Below, piece by piece: positions 38,880 through 47,718 of a stretch of DNA of 55,830 nucleotides. Position 1 is the first letter of the stretch, and the number at the start of each line of letters is the position of its first letter. The stretch lies in assembly GCF_029945685.1 (NCBI RefSeq), contig NZ_JAQSDA010000026.1, positions 25,567 to 81,396 of the forward strand. The letters are read 5' to 3'. The position numbers and the translations under genes were made by a program. The notes beneath the pieces are model-generated. The model did no database searches, had not been told where the DNA came from, and saw only the letters and a program-made list of their open reading frames with translations. Source of the stretch: Polaromonas sp. GTDB taxonomy: Bacteria > Pseudomonadota > Gammaproteobacteria > Burkholderiales > Burkholderiaceae_C.

Positions 38880-39578
38880 GTGAAGCACGTGATCGCCGAT
38901 CAGGCAGATGGGCTGCGGCGCCTGATGGCTGGCAACATCGGGCGACTGGTGGCTGTGGTTGGCAGCGGGCCGGCCGTGGGCGCCACAAGCGTCACACTGA
39001 ATCTGGCTGCAGCGCTGATGCAGCAGGGCAAGGATGTGTTGCTGCTCGATGAGCGCAGCGCCGTGGATTCAACCCCGGCCCTGCGCCAGGGACGGCTGGT
39101 GTTGATCGACACCGTCCTTGACAAGGATGGTGCACTCTCGCCGCTGGCCGCCCAGGCAGACCATGTTTTCGTGGTGTTGCAGCCCAATGTGGCGTCCATC
39201 ACGGCAGCTTATGTATGTATCAAACGGCTTTGCCACGCGCATGCGCTGCAACGCTTGCGCGTGCTGGTCAACCATGCGACCGGTGCGGCAGAGGCGCAGC
39301 GCATTTTGTCGAACCTCGCGTTGACGGGGAGCCGCTATCTTGCCGTGGCGCTGGAGCCCGCCGGGTGTGTAAGGGCAGACCCGCGTCTGCCCCAGGCGCA
39401 GCGACTGAACCTGACCGTCGTTGAAGCATTTCCGACGAGTCCTTCAGCGACGGATTTTTGCCAGATCGCATCTGATTTTCTGGATTGGTCCCATCCGCCA
39501 CGGGGTGGCCAGGCGCCATGGCTGGCTCGGGCTCCGGTGGTCATGCAGGGCGAAAGTCCCATGCTGGAGGTGCATTGA
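38880..39578 (+). CDS. flhG: FlhG/FleN-like MinD family protein, short and Walker-degenerate
   Basis: 232 residues from a GTG with AGGA upstream, shorter than the usual 270-300. It has the MinD/ParA fold outline (LVAVVGSG, NLAAALMQQGKDVLLLDE, LVLIDTVL, VFVVLQPNVASITAAYV). The Walker A position reads GPAVGATSV, so both lysines of the deviant KGGxGK(T/S) motif are missing. A segment that normally follows the DE motif also appears deleted. It lies between flhF and fliA, the typical place for FlhG, which limits flagellar number. ATP binding is doubtful from sequence. Confidence 0.78.
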   Translation: MKHVIADQADGLRRLMAGNIGRLVAVVGSGPAVGATSVTLNLAAALMQQGKDVLLLDERSAVDSTPALRQGRLVLIDTVLDKDGALSPLAAQADHVFVVLQPNVASITAAYVCIKRLCHAHALQRLRVLVNHATGAAEAQRILSNLALTGSRYLAVALEPAGCVRADPRLPQAQRLNLTVVEAFPTSPSATDFCQIASDFLDWSHPPRGGQAPWLARAPVVMQGESPMLEVH

Positions 39579-39633
39579 TGCAGCTGCCGAATTCCGAGTT
39601 TCACGAGTGTTAAAAATGCAGGAGGGTTCCTCG

Positions 39634-40386
39634 ATGTACACATCCCAGGGAAAAATCGACAAGTCCGGCCCGTCTGACTTGCTGATGCAATACGCGCCGC
39701 TGGTACGGCGTCTGGCGCTGCAGCTGATCGCCAAGCTGCCGGCCAGCGTCGAACTGGACGACCTGATCCAGGTAGGCATGATGGGGCTGCTCGATGCCGG
39801 CAATCGCTACAAGGATGACCAGGGGGCGAAATTTGAAACCTATGCCAGTCAGCGCATCCGCGGCGCGATGCTCGATGAACTGCGTGCCAATGACTGGGTG
39901 TCGCGTGGTTTGCGGCAGTCCTCCCGCGGTGTTGCCAAGGCGGTCCAGGCCCAGGAGCAAAAACTGGGTCGACCGGCCACTGAAGGCGAGATCGCCCAGG
40001 AATTGGAGCTTTCGCTGGATGCCTACCAACACCTGCTGCAGGAGATCCAGGGTTGCCAGCTCGTCTATTACGACGACTTTGACCAGGGCGATCAGGAGAA
40101 CAGTTTTCTGGACCGGCAGGCCCTTGGCGCTAGCCTGGCCGACGAACCCCTGACACAGCTGCTCAGAGGCGACTTTCGCCGCCAGTTGATTGAAGCCATC
40201 GAACTCATGCCCGAGCGAGAGCGCCTGTTGCTCAGTTTGTATTACGACGAAGAACTTAATCTGCGGGAAATTGGCGCTGTACTGGAAGTGACGCAGTCGC
40301 GGGTTTGCCAGCTCCACAGCCAAGCCATCAGTCGCCTGCGCGCCAGTCTCGGCGACTCGCTGGATGCCCTGAAGAACTCCCTTTAA
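39634..40386 (+). CDS. fliA: Flagellar sigma factor FliA (sigma28)
   Basis: 250 residues from the ATG at 39634, which has GGAGGG upstream; the open frame back to 39421 overlaps flhG and is not used. Sigma region 2 is seen in APLVRRLALQLIAKLPASVE and DDLIQVGMMGLLDAGNRY, region 3 in SRGLRQSSRGVAKAVQ, and region 4 in LREIGAVLEVTQSRVCQLHSQ, all as in FliA. It transcribes late flagellar and chemotaxis genes; candidate promoters are listed near flgM, cheW1 and cheW2. FlgM, encoded at 45415-45711, is its anti-sigma factor. Confidence 0.96.
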   Translation: MYTSQGKIDKSGPSDLLMQYAPLVRRLALQLIAKLPASVELDDLIQVGMMGLLDAGNRYKDDQGAKFETYASQRIRGAMLDELRANDWVSRGLRQSSRGVAKAVQAQEQKLGRPATEGEIAQELELSLDAYQHLLQEIQGCQLVYYDDFDQGDQENSFLDRQALGASLADEPLTQLLRGDFRRQLIEAIELMPERERLLLSLYYDEELNLREIGAVLEVTQSRVCQLHSQAISRLRASLGDSLDALKNSL

Positions 40387-40429
40387 GCAGGCGGCGAACG
40401 GTCTGCGAATAACGCGTCAATCATTCTGA

Positions 40430-40837
40430 ATGCATGTCAGAGAACGGCCTGTCGTGCGCAACAATTTTCCCGTGACAACGACCGAATATGAACTTCCGGA
40501 GGGCGCCACGCTGGTTTCCAGGACGGATCTCAAGGGTCGCATTACCTATGCCAAACCAGCGTTTGTGGAGGCTAGCAATTTCACCAAAGAAGAGCTGATG
40601 GGAAGCGGGCATAACATCATGCGCCATCCCGACATGCCGGAAGAAGCGTTTGCTGATCTCGGGACGACACTGGGCAGGGGGCTCCCCTGGACTGGCCTCG
40701 TCAAAAGACGGCGCAAAAACGGCGATTTCTACTGGATGCTTGCCAATGCGGCGCCCGTTCAGATCGATCGCAGGACCCAGGGGTTCATGTCGGTGCGCGG
40801 CAAACCGGAACGAAGCCAGACCCTCAAAGCCGAGTAA
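40430..40837 (+). CDS. PAS-only remnant of an Aer-type chemoreceptor
   Basis: 135 residues (GTG at 40454 is a likely alternative start giving the usual RNNFPVTTTEY beginning). One PAS domain of the Aer/flavin-binding type is present: SRTDLKGRITYAKPAF, then GSGHNIMRHPDMPEEAF. After LKAE a TAA stop occurs. The next codons in the same frame (IYREIREG, then LTVRQGSVVR) continue the linker expected of a full receptor before jumping to a short piece of signalling domain. The protein as encoded lacks membrane segments, HAMP and signalling domains and is probably non-functional as a receptor. Confidence 0.75.
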   Translation: MHVRERPVVRNNFPVTTTEYELPEGATLVSRTDLKGRITYAKPAFVEASNFTKEELMGSGHNIMRHPDMPEEAFADLGTTLGRGLPWTGLVKRRRKNGDFYWMLANAAPVQIDRRTQGFMSVRGKPERSQTLKAE

Positions 40838-41007
40838 ATTTACCGGGAAATCAGGGAAGGCGCATCAGCACATTTGACCGTCCGGCAGGGCAGCGTGGTG
40901 CGGATTGACGATTCCGTCGGCAAGGTCGAAGAAGGCAGCAGCAAGGTGGCCGAGGCCGGCAAGACCATGGACGAGATCTTGGACAGCGTCAAACGCGTGA
41001 CCAACAA
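40838..41007 (+). pseudogene. Decayed receptor tail with MCP signalling-domain fragment
   Basis: Bases 40903-41007 align without gaps to 43005-43109 of the intact mcp gene (constant offset 2102), translating as [18 protein letters not shown] and DSVKRVTN. The fragment is in frame with the upstream PAS gene, separated only by the TAA at 40835-40837 and by a deletion that removed the membrane, HAMP and most of the signalling region. Homology stops at about 41008, where the following residues (REPFSRN) no longer fit. Confidence 0.8.
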
Positions 41008-41059
41008 CAGGGAACCGTTCTCTAGAAACCATCCGGCAGCAATGATTTTCAATTTTTCC

Positions 41060-41086
41060 TCAAGTTTTCCGCTCTCTGGCCGTTAA
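41060..41086 (+). promoter_or_regulatory. Sigma28-like promoter for cheW-mcp (first pair)
   Basis: TCAAGTTT (41060-41067), an 11-base spacer and GCCGTTAA (41079-41086). This closely matches the FliA consensus TAAAGTTT-N11-GCCGATAA and lies 94 bases before the cheW start. It shares its -35 with the flgM promoter. Confidence 0.78.
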
Positions 41087-41179
41087 ACAGATGTAGAGAC
41101 CTCAACGGCATTGCTTCCAGTTGCACAACGTGCGGGTGCCGGACCGGGTCTGTCCCCACCCACGTTTCAAGGAGCACTC

Positions 41180-41713
41180 ATGCAAGCAAGCACCAGCCAG
41201 GCCGGAGTCACGGCCGTCCCAGCCACGCCGTCCGGAGGCCTGGCGGCCCAGCCACTGGAGTTTCTGGCGTTCACGCTGGGCCAGGAAGAGTACGGGGTGG
41301 ACATCCAGAAGGTGCAGGAGCTGCGCGGCTATGACGCGGTCACGCGCATTGCCAATGCGCCCGAGCACACCAAGGGGGTGGTCAACCTGCGCGGGATCAT
41401 CGTGCCCATCATCGACATGCGCATCAAGTTCAACCTGGGAACGCCCACCTACGACCAGTTCACGGTCGTGATCATCCTCAACATTGCCAGTCGCGTGATG
41501 GGCATGGTGGTTGACAGCGTGTCGGACGTGATCACGCTGAGCCCGGAGCAGGTCAAGCCGGCGCCGGAGATGGGGGCGGTGCTCGATGCCGACTACCTGA
41601 TCGGGCTGGGCACGCTTGATGACCGCATGCTGATTCTGGTCGACCTGGAAAAGCTCATGACCAGCGAGGACATGGGACTTGTCGCGCAAGCCGCCAGCGC
41701 CGCAGAAAATTAA
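41180..41713 (+). CDS. cheW: Chemotaxis coupling protein CheW (first copy)
   Basis: 177 residues from the ATG at 41180 with AAGGAG upstream. SH3-like CheW domain: [36 protein letters not shown] and [11 protein letters not shown]. It links receptors to the CheA kinase. Bases 41170-41640 are identical, base for base, to 54366-54836 of the second cheW, after which the last 24 residues diverge. It is followed by the mcp gene after 23 bases, and preceded by a sigma28-like promoter and the decayed receptor. Confidence 0.96.
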   Translation: MQASTSQAGVTAVPATPSGGLAAQPLEFLAFTLGQEEYGVDIQKVQELRGYDAVTRIANAPEHTKGVVNLRGIIVPIIDMRIKFNLGTPTYDQFTVVIILNIASRVMGMVVDSVSDVITLSPEQVKPAPEMGAVLDADYLIGLGTLDDRMLILVDLEKLMTSEDMGLVAQAASAAEN

Positions 41714-41736
41714 TCAAAATTATTGGGAGAACGCAC

Positions 41737-43467
41737 ATGTCAAAGCTGCAAAGCCACACATCCATGAGCATTGCAAAAAAAATGGGTCTGTTTACAGCCA
41801 GCGCCATCCTTGGTATCTTCGCGTTGACCGCCCTGTTTCTGGTGTCGGAGCGAAAACTGATCATGGAGGAGCGGCAAAACAACGTGCGGCAGGTGGTGGA
41901 AGCCTCCCATGGACTGCTGACCTACTATCACGCCCTGGCGACCAAGGGGGCGCTCACCGAACTGCAGGCGCAGCAGCAGTCGATGCAGGCAATCAGGGGC
42001 TTGCGGTACAGCGGATCGGAATATTTCTGGATCAACGATATGCAACCGCGCATGCTGATGCATCCGATCAATTCGGCGCTGGAGGGAAAAGATTTGTCGG
42101 AGAACAAGGATCCGACCGGCAAGCACTTGTTTGTTGAATTCGTCAACACGGTCAAAAAAAGTGGGGCGGGATTCGTTTCCTATATGTGGGCCAAACCGGG
42201 CAGCGAAAAACCGGTGCCCAAAGTGTCTTATGTGCAGGGGTTTGCGCCATGGGGCTGGATCATCGGTTCCGGTGTGTATGTGGATACGGTTGAAGCCACC
42301 ATTGTGAACCGGCTGATCTCTTTTTCGATCGGTGCGCTGATACTTGCCGTCATCCTGTTTGTCATCGGCCTGATGATTTCACGCGGCCTGCTCAAACAGC
42401 TGGGCGGCGAACCCGACTATGCGGTCAGCATTACGCGCCGTATTGCAGAAGGCGATCTGGCCGTCTCAGTCGACGTGAAAGACTCCGACCAGTCGAGCCT
42501 GCTGTATGCCATGAAGGGTATGCGCGACAGCCTGGCCAAAGTGGTCGGCGAAGTCCGCAGCGGCACCGACACCATCGCCACCGCCTCCAGCCAGATCGCC
42601 GCCGGCAACCACGACCTGTCATCCCGCACCGAAGAGCAAGCCAGCTCCCTGGAAGAAACCGCAGCCTCGATGGAAGAGCTGACCAGCACCGTCAAACAGA
42701 ATGCCGACAACGCCCGCCAGGCCAACCAGCTGGCCGTCACCGCCTCCAGCGTGGCCGTCAAGGGCGGCAGCGTGGTCGCCGAGGTGGTCGGCACCATGGG
42801 CGCCATCAATGCTTCTTCCAGAAAGATCGTCGACATCATCGGCGTGATCGACGGCATTGCCTTCCAGACCAACATCCTGGCCCTGAACGCCGCCGTTGAA
42901 GCGGCCCGGGCCGGCGAGCAGGGAAGAGGTTTTGCCGTGGTGGCCGCAGAAGTCCGAAACCTGGCCCAGAGAAGTGCGGCAGCGGCCAAGGAAATCAAGA
43001 CCCTGATCGGCGACTCCGTCGACAAGGTCGAGGAAGGCAGCAAACAGGTGGCCGAGGCCGGCAAGACCATGGACGAGATTGTGGACAGCGTCAAACGCGT
43101 GACCGACATCATGGCCGAGATCACGGCGGCCAGCCAGGAGCAGACGGCGGGAATAGAGCAGATCAACCAGGCGATCACGCAGATGGACCAGGTGACGCAG
43201 CAAAACGCTGCGCTGGTGGAAGAAGCCGCTGCTGCAGCGTCCTCGCTGCAGGAGCAGGCCAGCGGGCTCAGCCAGGTGGTCAGTGTGTTCAGGCTGGAAG
43301 GTGAGCAGGTGCAGCACCAGCATCACCAAGCGCCCGCCCGTCCAGCGAGTCCCAAGGCCAGGCCCATGCAGCCGCCACCGGCCAAACGCGCCATTGCGGC
43401 GCCGCGCCGGCCCGCCGCTCCTGGTGGTGAACTGGCCGCGGCCGGGGGCAGTTGGGAACAATTTTGA
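41737..43467 (+). CDS. Methyl-accepting chemotaxis protein with sCache sensor
   Basis: 576 residues with GGAG before the ATG. Membrane helix 1 is at about residues 17-37. A single-Cache periplasmic sensor follows ([12 protein letters not shown], then [17 protein letters not shown]), then helix 2 (about 191-213), HAMP, and the cytoplasmic signalling domain with the hairpin tip [18 protein letters not shown]. Sensors with this layout bind small organic ligands; the ligand here is unknown. A proline/alanine-rich tail ends SWEQF, similar to the NWETF pentapeptide that tethers CheR/CheB. It is co-transcribed with cheW. Confidence 0.94.
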   Translation: MSKLQSHTSMSIAKKMGLFTASAILGIFALTALFLVSERKLIMEERQNNVRQVVEASHGLLTYYHALATKGALTELQAQQQSMQAIRGLRYSGSEYFWINDMQPRMLMHPINSALEGKDLSENKDPTGKHLFVEFVNTVKKSGAGFVSYMWAKPGSEKPVPKVSYVQGFAPWGWIIGSGVYVDTVEATIVNRLISFSIGALILAVILFVIGLMISRGLLKQLGGEPDYAVSITRRIAEGDLAVSVDVKDSDQSSLLYAMKGMRDSLAKVVGEVRSGTDTIATASSQIAAGNHDLSSRTEEQASSLEETAASMEELTSTVKQNADNARQANQLAVTASSVAVKGGSVVAEVVGTMGAINASSRKIVDIIGVIDGIAFQTNILALNAAVEAARAGEQGRGFAVVAAEVRNLAQRSAAAAKEIKTLIGDSVDKVEEGSKQVAEAGKTMDEIVDSVKRVTDIMAEITAASQEQTAGIEQINQAITQMDQVTQQNAALVEEAAAAASSLQEQASGLSQVVSVFRLEGEQVQHQHHQAPARPASPKARPMQPPPAKRAIAAPRRPAAPGGELAAAGGSWEQF

Positions 43468-43558
43468 AAATGGTGATGAAGGGTGTTCCGGTCTGCAGGT
43501 GTGTTGCCACTTTGTTGGCTGATACATCGACTTGGCATCAAACCGCATAGGAGTTTTC

Positions 43559-44800
43559 ATGCCCGCGAGAAACCTGCGCCAGGAACGAAACGAACTGCCC
43601 CTGGACGCTCGTTCTCGGCCGGTGATCCAAGATGGACGCAAGGCCCTGTTTGTGCTGGCGCAGGTTCAATCTGCGCAGCAGGGAATCGGTGCTCCTCCCG
43701 GGCCGCAGGCCGTTTCGGCTGCGCCTGTTGCCACCCTGCCGCTGCAGGACAGCTTGTTCCGGACGTTGACTGAGGAGGCGCCCCAGGTGATCTGGTACGC
43801 CAATGCGCGAGGCGGCTTGGTCTATGCCAACCGCAAGTGGTACGCCCTCGTCGGCGGCAAGCCCGAAGACTGGATGGGCAGCAAGTGGCTTCAGGCTGTG
43901 CATCCGCAGGACCGGGAAGACCTGCTGGAGGCATGGCAGCGCTCACTTCGAAAGCGCGAGAATTATTCCGGCGTGCGGCGAATCCTGTCACGGGACGGGA
44001 GTTACCACACGATGTCGTACAAGGCCAGGCCGGTACTCAGTGAAAAGGGCGAGGTGGCCTTCTGGGTAGGCATCGATACGGACATCAGCGAAATCAAGGC
44101 GACGGAGACCGCATTGCGTCTGTCCAATGAGGAACTGGCTGCGTTTTCCTATTCTGTATCTCATGATCTGCGTTCGCCGCTCAGTGCCATAGACGGCTTC
44201 AGCCGCCTGCTGGCCAGGCAGCTGGGCCCGCAGGCCAGCGACGTGGCGCGGCATTACCTCGCCAGGATCGAGGCGGGGGTAGGTCAGATGGGACGGCTGA
44301 TCGAGGACCTTCTTTCTCTGGCCCAGGTCTCCCGCACCGACTTTCGCAACGAAATCGTTGATCTGAGCCAGCTCGCGACGCAGGTGCTTGAGCGGCATCT
44401 TGGAAGTCGCGATGAGCGAGAAGTGTCTGTGACCATCACCCCTGGCCTGAAGGCCCGGGGTGACGCCCGGCTGATTCGGGTGGTGCTGGAAAACCTGCTT
44501 GGAAACGCGTGGAAATTCACGTCGCAGCGGGTCTCCACCATCATTTCCGTCGGCCAGCTCGCCGATGCCGAGGGAGAGCCCATCTTTTTTGTGCGCGACA
44601 ATGGCGCCGGATTCGACATGGCATATGCCGACAAGCTGTTCAAGACTTTCCAGCGCCTGCATTCAAGCACAGAGTTCCCGGGGACTGGTGTGGGACTGGC
44701 GACGGTGCACCGCATCGTGACCCGGCACGGCGGTGAAGTCTGGGCAGATGCAGAGCCCGAAAAAGGCGCCACGTTTTTCTTCACGCTGCCCAACCAGTAA
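43559..44800 (+). CDS. Cytoplasmic PAS histidine kinase
   Basis: 413 residues from the ATG at 43559 with AGGAG upstream. After a variable N-terminus of about 70 residues come one PAS/PAC domain (LFRTLTEEAPQVIWYANA, then VHPQDREDLLEAW), HisKA (YSVSHDLRSPLSAIDGF) and the ATPase domain (ENLLGNAWKF, DNGAGFDMAY, GTGVGLATVHR). No membrane segment is present. The PAS-kinase part is closely similar to the C-terminal part of the 1563-residue kinase at 17638. Its place between an mcp gene and the flg cluster suggests a link to motility control, but no adjacent response regulator exists. Confidence 0.88.
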   Translation: MPARNLRQERNELPLDARSRPVIQDGRKALFVLAQVQSAQQGIGAPPGPQAVSAAPVATLPLQDSLFRTLTEEAPQVIWYANARGGLVYANRKWYALVGGKPEDWMGSKWLQAVHPQDREDLLEAWQRSLRKRENYSGVRRILSRDGSYHTMSYKARPVLSEKGEVAFWVGIDTDISEIKATETALRLSNEELAAFSYSVSHDLRSPLSAIDGFSRLLARQLGPQASDVARHYLARIEAGVGQMGRLIEDLLSLAQVSRTDFRNEIVDLSQLATQVLERHLGSRDEREVSVTITPGLKARGDARLIRVVLENLLGNAWKFTSQRVSTIISVGQLADAEGEPIFFVRDNGAGFDMAYADKLFKTFQRLHSSTEFPGTGVGLATVHRIVTRHGGEVWADAEPEKGATFFFTLPNQ

Positions 44801-44920
44801 GCACTACGCCGTACGACGCGGGCCCCGGCCATCCAGGCGGCAGGCGTGATCGCTGGCGTTGCCGCATGGGGAGCCAAGCTTGTCCAAGGTGGTGAATGGG
44901 CGCCGCAGCGCTTGGGCAGG

Positions 44921-44939
44921 GCGGGCTGAAAATGCCCGC
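44921..44939. terminator. Hairpin between convergent kinase and flgN
   Basis: GCGGGC (44921-44926) and GCCCGC (44934-44939) enclose a 7-base loop. It lies between the 3-prime ends of the kinase gene and flgN and could serve both strands. No T run is seen on either side. Confidence 0.35.
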
Positions 44940-44959
44940 GCGGTCAGGACGGGTCTGTC

Positions 44960-45418
44960 TCAGCCGACTGCAAACCGGCTGCCGCTGCTGGAGCCTGCCT
45001 TGTGCGTGCCATCCGGCCCATACAGAGGCTGGCCACTGGCTTTCAGGAAGTTGATGGACTGACGTGTGTAGTCCAGATGGGTGTGGATCATCACCCCATT
45101 TCGGTGATTGAACTCATGGGCTTGCGCTGCGCGCGCCAGCAAATTGCTCCATGCCGTTTGGAGGGCTTCTCCCCCGGCCATTGCAGCTGCATCGCAGCCA
45201 TTGCGTCCCGGGGCGTAGCCCAGCGCCTGCTGTTCCGTCTCACGCTGGCGGCCGATCAGGGCGATCTGGTCGGCCAGTTGGGACTTGCGCTCGGAAAGAC
45301 CGGACAGGCGTTTGAATTCGCCATGGGTCATGGCGTCCGATTCCTGGGCGAGCAATTCGAGAAATTCGCCGATGGCGGCGTGTTCGCGGACGAGAAGGTC
45401 GACCAGCGGTGAACTCAT
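44960..45418 (-). CDS. flgN: Flagellar export chaperone FlgN
   Basis: 152 residues, helical, with the FlgN-type pattern at the N-terminus (LVREHAAIGEFLELLAQESDAM) and the C-terminal QPLYGPDGTHKAG typical of betaproteobacterial FlgN. It escorts the hook-filament junction proteins FlgK and FlgL to the export gate. Its ATG overlaps the flgM stop as ATGA on the minus strand. flgK and flgL themselves are not in the window. Confidence 0.88.
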   Translation of the reverse strand: MSSPLVDLLVREHAAIGEFLELLAQESDAMTHGEFKRLSGLSERKSQLADQIALIGRQRETEQQALGYAPGRNGCDAAAMAGGEALQTAWSNLLARAAQAHEFNHRNGVMIHTHLDYTRQSINFLKASGQPLYGPDGTHKAGSSSGSRFAVG

Positions 45419-45711
45419 GGTGCTTTTTCTCCCAAGAGATCACGCACCGACCGGAGCAGGCCGTCGGCTATTTTGGCGGTGTCGACATGGTAGCGGCCGG
45501 CACTGATGTCTTCGCGGATTTTGCCCACGCGGGCCGCGTCGAAGTCTCCGTTCGTCGAGGGCAGCAAGGGCGTCGCTGCGACCGCACGGGTCTGGGCGGC
45601 CTCTGCCGGCATGCCTGGCACCGCGCGGTTTGGCTTGACGCCTTCCCTTGCGGGCACAGCCGCGGAATCGGCTGCATTTTTCAGGAAAGTGACGTTTTGA
45701 TTGATTTTCAT
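45415..45711 (-). CDS. flgM: Anti-sigma28 factor FlgM
   Basis: 98 residues from the ATG at 45711, chosen for GAGGAAAA upstream; the frame extends to 45735 without support. The N-terminal half is flexible, and the C-terminal half has the sigma-binding helices (ARVGKIREDISAGRYHVDTAKIADGLL, given here only as landmark start ARVGKIREDI and end KIADGLL). It holds FliA inactive until export through the finished hook-basal body. A sigma28-like promoter precedes it, giving the usual feedback loop. Confidence 0.93.
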   Translation of the reverse strand: MKINQNVTFLKNAADSAAVPAREGVKPNRAVPGMPAEAAQTRAVAATPLLPSTNGDFDAARVGKIREDISAGRYHVDTAKIADGLLRSVRDLLGEKAP

Positions 45712-45739
45712 GATGTTTTCCTCAGGGGATCTCACCGGT

Positions 45740-45766
45740 ATAACGGCAAGTCATCCCGAAACTTGA
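45740..45766 (-). promoter_or_regulatory. Sigma28-like promoter for flgM-flgN
   Basis: Read on the minus strand: TCAAGTTT (45766-45759), an 11-base spacer, then GCCGTTAT (45747-45740). It lies 29 bases before the flgM start. It has the same -35 and spacing as the cheW promoter at 41060-41086. Confidence 0.78.
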
Positions 45767-45790
45767 GGGAATGACTGCAATTTAACAGGA

Positions 45791-46501
45791 TCAATTGGTT
45801 CGTTCCACCATTCCGTCCGGGCCGACGATGCCGCTGATCAGTGTGCCGCCCTGCATTTTGACCTGAATCAGGGTGCCCACGGCCGCACTGGTCATGGCTT
45901 TTCCCTCGGCACTCACCACAAAGCCTGCTCCCTGGGTGCGCACGCGAATGGTCTGTCCCCTTTGCACTGTCACGGCATCTCGCAGCAATTCCCGCCGCAG
46001 CGGTGAACCCGATGCGATCTGGTTCAGGGCGGTCGCGCCGTTGAATTGCGACGGGTCGACGATCACGCTTCGGGGAAGGGTGGTGAGGTCACCTTCGCGT
46101 GCAGTGGCATCGGTGAGTGTCAAGGCCTGGCCCGCAAGGATGGGTCGAGCGGCGACATAGTAGACGGACCGGACCGCGATGTAGACCGGTACAAAGCGGG
46201 TCCATGGTTGATCCGAATGGCATCGCACCCCGACCGACATGCGTCCCCACAAGCGGGCGCCACCAGGCAGGAAGGGCTCCGGTGATTCACACGCCGGCAG
46301 TGCACCGGAAATCGGCGTATCGATGGTGATGCCAACCTTGCCTGGCAGGCCGGCTGCCTGGCGCAACAGGAATTGCTCAATCACGGGGCGTGCACTGCCT
46401 GACAGGGGCACTGGCTGCGACGTTGCGTTGCGGGCCTGAAGAGGCAGGCTGGCAAGGGCCGCAAGTCCAAGCGCCAAAAATTTGTACATGGGCATCTTCA
46501 T
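45791..46501 (-). CDS. flgA: P-ring assembly chaperone FlgA
   Basis: 236 residues with a signal peptide (about 1-23, cleavage near LQA-RN), so it acts in the periplasm. A SAF-type domain and the C-terminal FlgA core are visible (ARPILAGQALTLTDATAREG, then VQRGQTIRVRTQGAGFVVSAEG, shown as landmarks). GAGGGA lies upstream of the ATG. It is transcribed away from flgB and assists FlgI in forming the P ring. Confidence 0.93.
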   Translation of the reverse strand: MKMPMYKFLALGLAALASLPLQARNATSQPVPLSGSARPVIEQFLLRQAAGLPGKVGITIDTPISGALPACESPEPFLPGGARLWGRMSVGVRCHSDQPWTRFVPVYIAVRSVYYVAARPILAGQALTLTDATAREGDLTTLPRSVIVDPSQFNGATALNQIASGSPLRRELLRDAVTVQRGQTIRVRTQGAGFVVSAEGKAMTSAAVGTLIQVKMQGGTLISGIVGPDGMVERTN

Positions 46502-46841
46502 GAAATCCCTCGCTGGAGTGGCGGCTGTGACTGGGGCAGGCAGGTATCAATGGACACCCGCGCGCTCCGCGGCCGGGTAGTTGCTGAAATTTTAGGAGCC
46601 TGGGCGGCGAGGCCAAGGGCTGAACTGCGCTGCAATCCGGATGCTGTTTGTCCGATTGAAATCCGTTGTCCCGGCATGCAATTCATGAAAGCGGAATGTC
46701 GGTCGCCGACGCTGCAGCAAGAGTTGAATTGAACCTTGAAACGCCGTCTGTTCAGATGATTGCGCAAGCAGGGGCTCCCTACAATTATTTTCATCGAAGC
46801 CGGCTTTGCCATGAGGTGCGTCACTTGAAACGAGGAAGAAA
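46502..46841. other. 340-bp divergent gap between flgA and flgB
   Basis: No gene is recognised. TACAAT at 46780-46785 resembles a -10 for flgB, with TTGCGC 14 bases upstream, which is too close for a normal sigma70 promoter. No sigma54 or clear sigma28 site was found. The region must hold the promoters of flgA and of the flgB-J operon. Confidence 0.5.
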
Positions 46842-47240
46842 ATGATCGACAAACTGGATTCAGCACTGCGCTTTCATCAGGAGGCGCTCAGCCTGCGGGC
46901 GCGGCGGCAGGAGGTGCTGTCGTCCAATATCGCGAACGCCGACACGCCCAATTTCAAGGCGCGTGATTTCGACTTCGGCAGCAAGCTGACGGAGGCTGTT
47001 GAACGCGGCAGGCAGTCCATGTCCATGTCCGCCACGTCGTCCCGTCATCTGTCCGGTGAAGCGCATGTGGCAAGCGAAAGCGACTTGATGTACCGCACGC
47101 CCTATCAGACAAGCCTCGATGGAAACACCGTCGAGATGGACGTTGAGAGGGTCAATTTTGCCGACAACGCCATGCGTTATGAAGCCAACCTGACCATCCT
47201 CGGTTCCAAAATCAAATCGCTGTTGTCAGCGGTTCAGTAA
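46842..47240 (+). CDS. flgB: Flagellar proximal rod protein FlgB
   Basis: 132 residues with GAGGAAGAAA upstream of the ATG. It begins with [20 protein letters not shown] and the rod-protein consensus [20 protein letters not shown], and ends with the helical segment [20 protein letters not shown]. It is the first gene of flgBCDEFGHIJ. Confidence 0.97.
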   Translation: MIDKLDSALRFHQEALSLRARRQEVLSSNIANADTPNFKARDFDFGSKLTEAVERGRQSMSMSATSSRHLSGEAHVASESDLMYRTPYQTSLDGNTVEMDVERVNFADNAMRYEANLTILGSKIKSLLSAVQ

Positions 47241-47260
47241 TAGCCAGGCGGAGCCCGTTC

Positions 47261-47677
47261 ATGCCGTTTTCAAATCGCTCGCTCAGCATCTTCGATATCG
47301 CCGGCTCGGCCATGACTGCCCAATCGCAGCGCATGAACACCACTGCCAGCAACATGGCCAACGCGGACAGCGTTGCAGGACCGGATGGCCAGCCTTACCG
47401 TGCGCGTCAGGTTGTGTTCGAAGTGTCGCCCGGGGCTGGCCAGGGCATAGGCGGTGTCAAGGTGGCGCGCGTCATCGAAGATCCTTCGCCGTTGCGTATG
47501 GTGCATGACCCCAAGAATCCGCATGCCAACGCCGAAGGCTACGTGGCCATGCCAAACGTCAACGTGGTCGAGGAAATGGTCAACATGATCTCGGCTTCGC
47601 GTTCCTACCAGGCCAATGTCGAGGTTCTCAATACTGCCAAGACATTGATGCTTAAAACATTGACGGTAGGTCAGTAA
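47261..47677 (+). CDS. flgC: Flagellar proximal rod protein FlgC
   Basis: 138 residues, GGAG in position. The N-terminal rod motif reads [20 protein letters not shown] and [10 protein letters not shown]; the C-terminal helix is [20 protein letters not shown]. It builds the rod with FlgB, FlgF and FlgG. It lies 20 bases after flgB. Confidence 0.97.
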   Translation: MPFSNRSLSIFDIAGSAMTAQSQRMNTTASNMANADSVAGPDGQPYRARQVVFEVSPGAGQGIGGVKVARVIEDPSPLRMVHDPKNPHANAEGYVAMPNVNVVEEMVNMISASRSYQANVEVLNTAKTLMLKTLTVGQ

Positions 47678-47718
47678 GGCCGTCGGCAACTGCCATTCCC
47701 ATTTTCGGAGAATTTCAT

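Noticed and set aside
46760..46785. Sigma70 promoter for flgB (TTGCGC and TACAAT)
   Set aside because: The 14-base spacer is too short for a confident call; kept only as a note in the gap entry.
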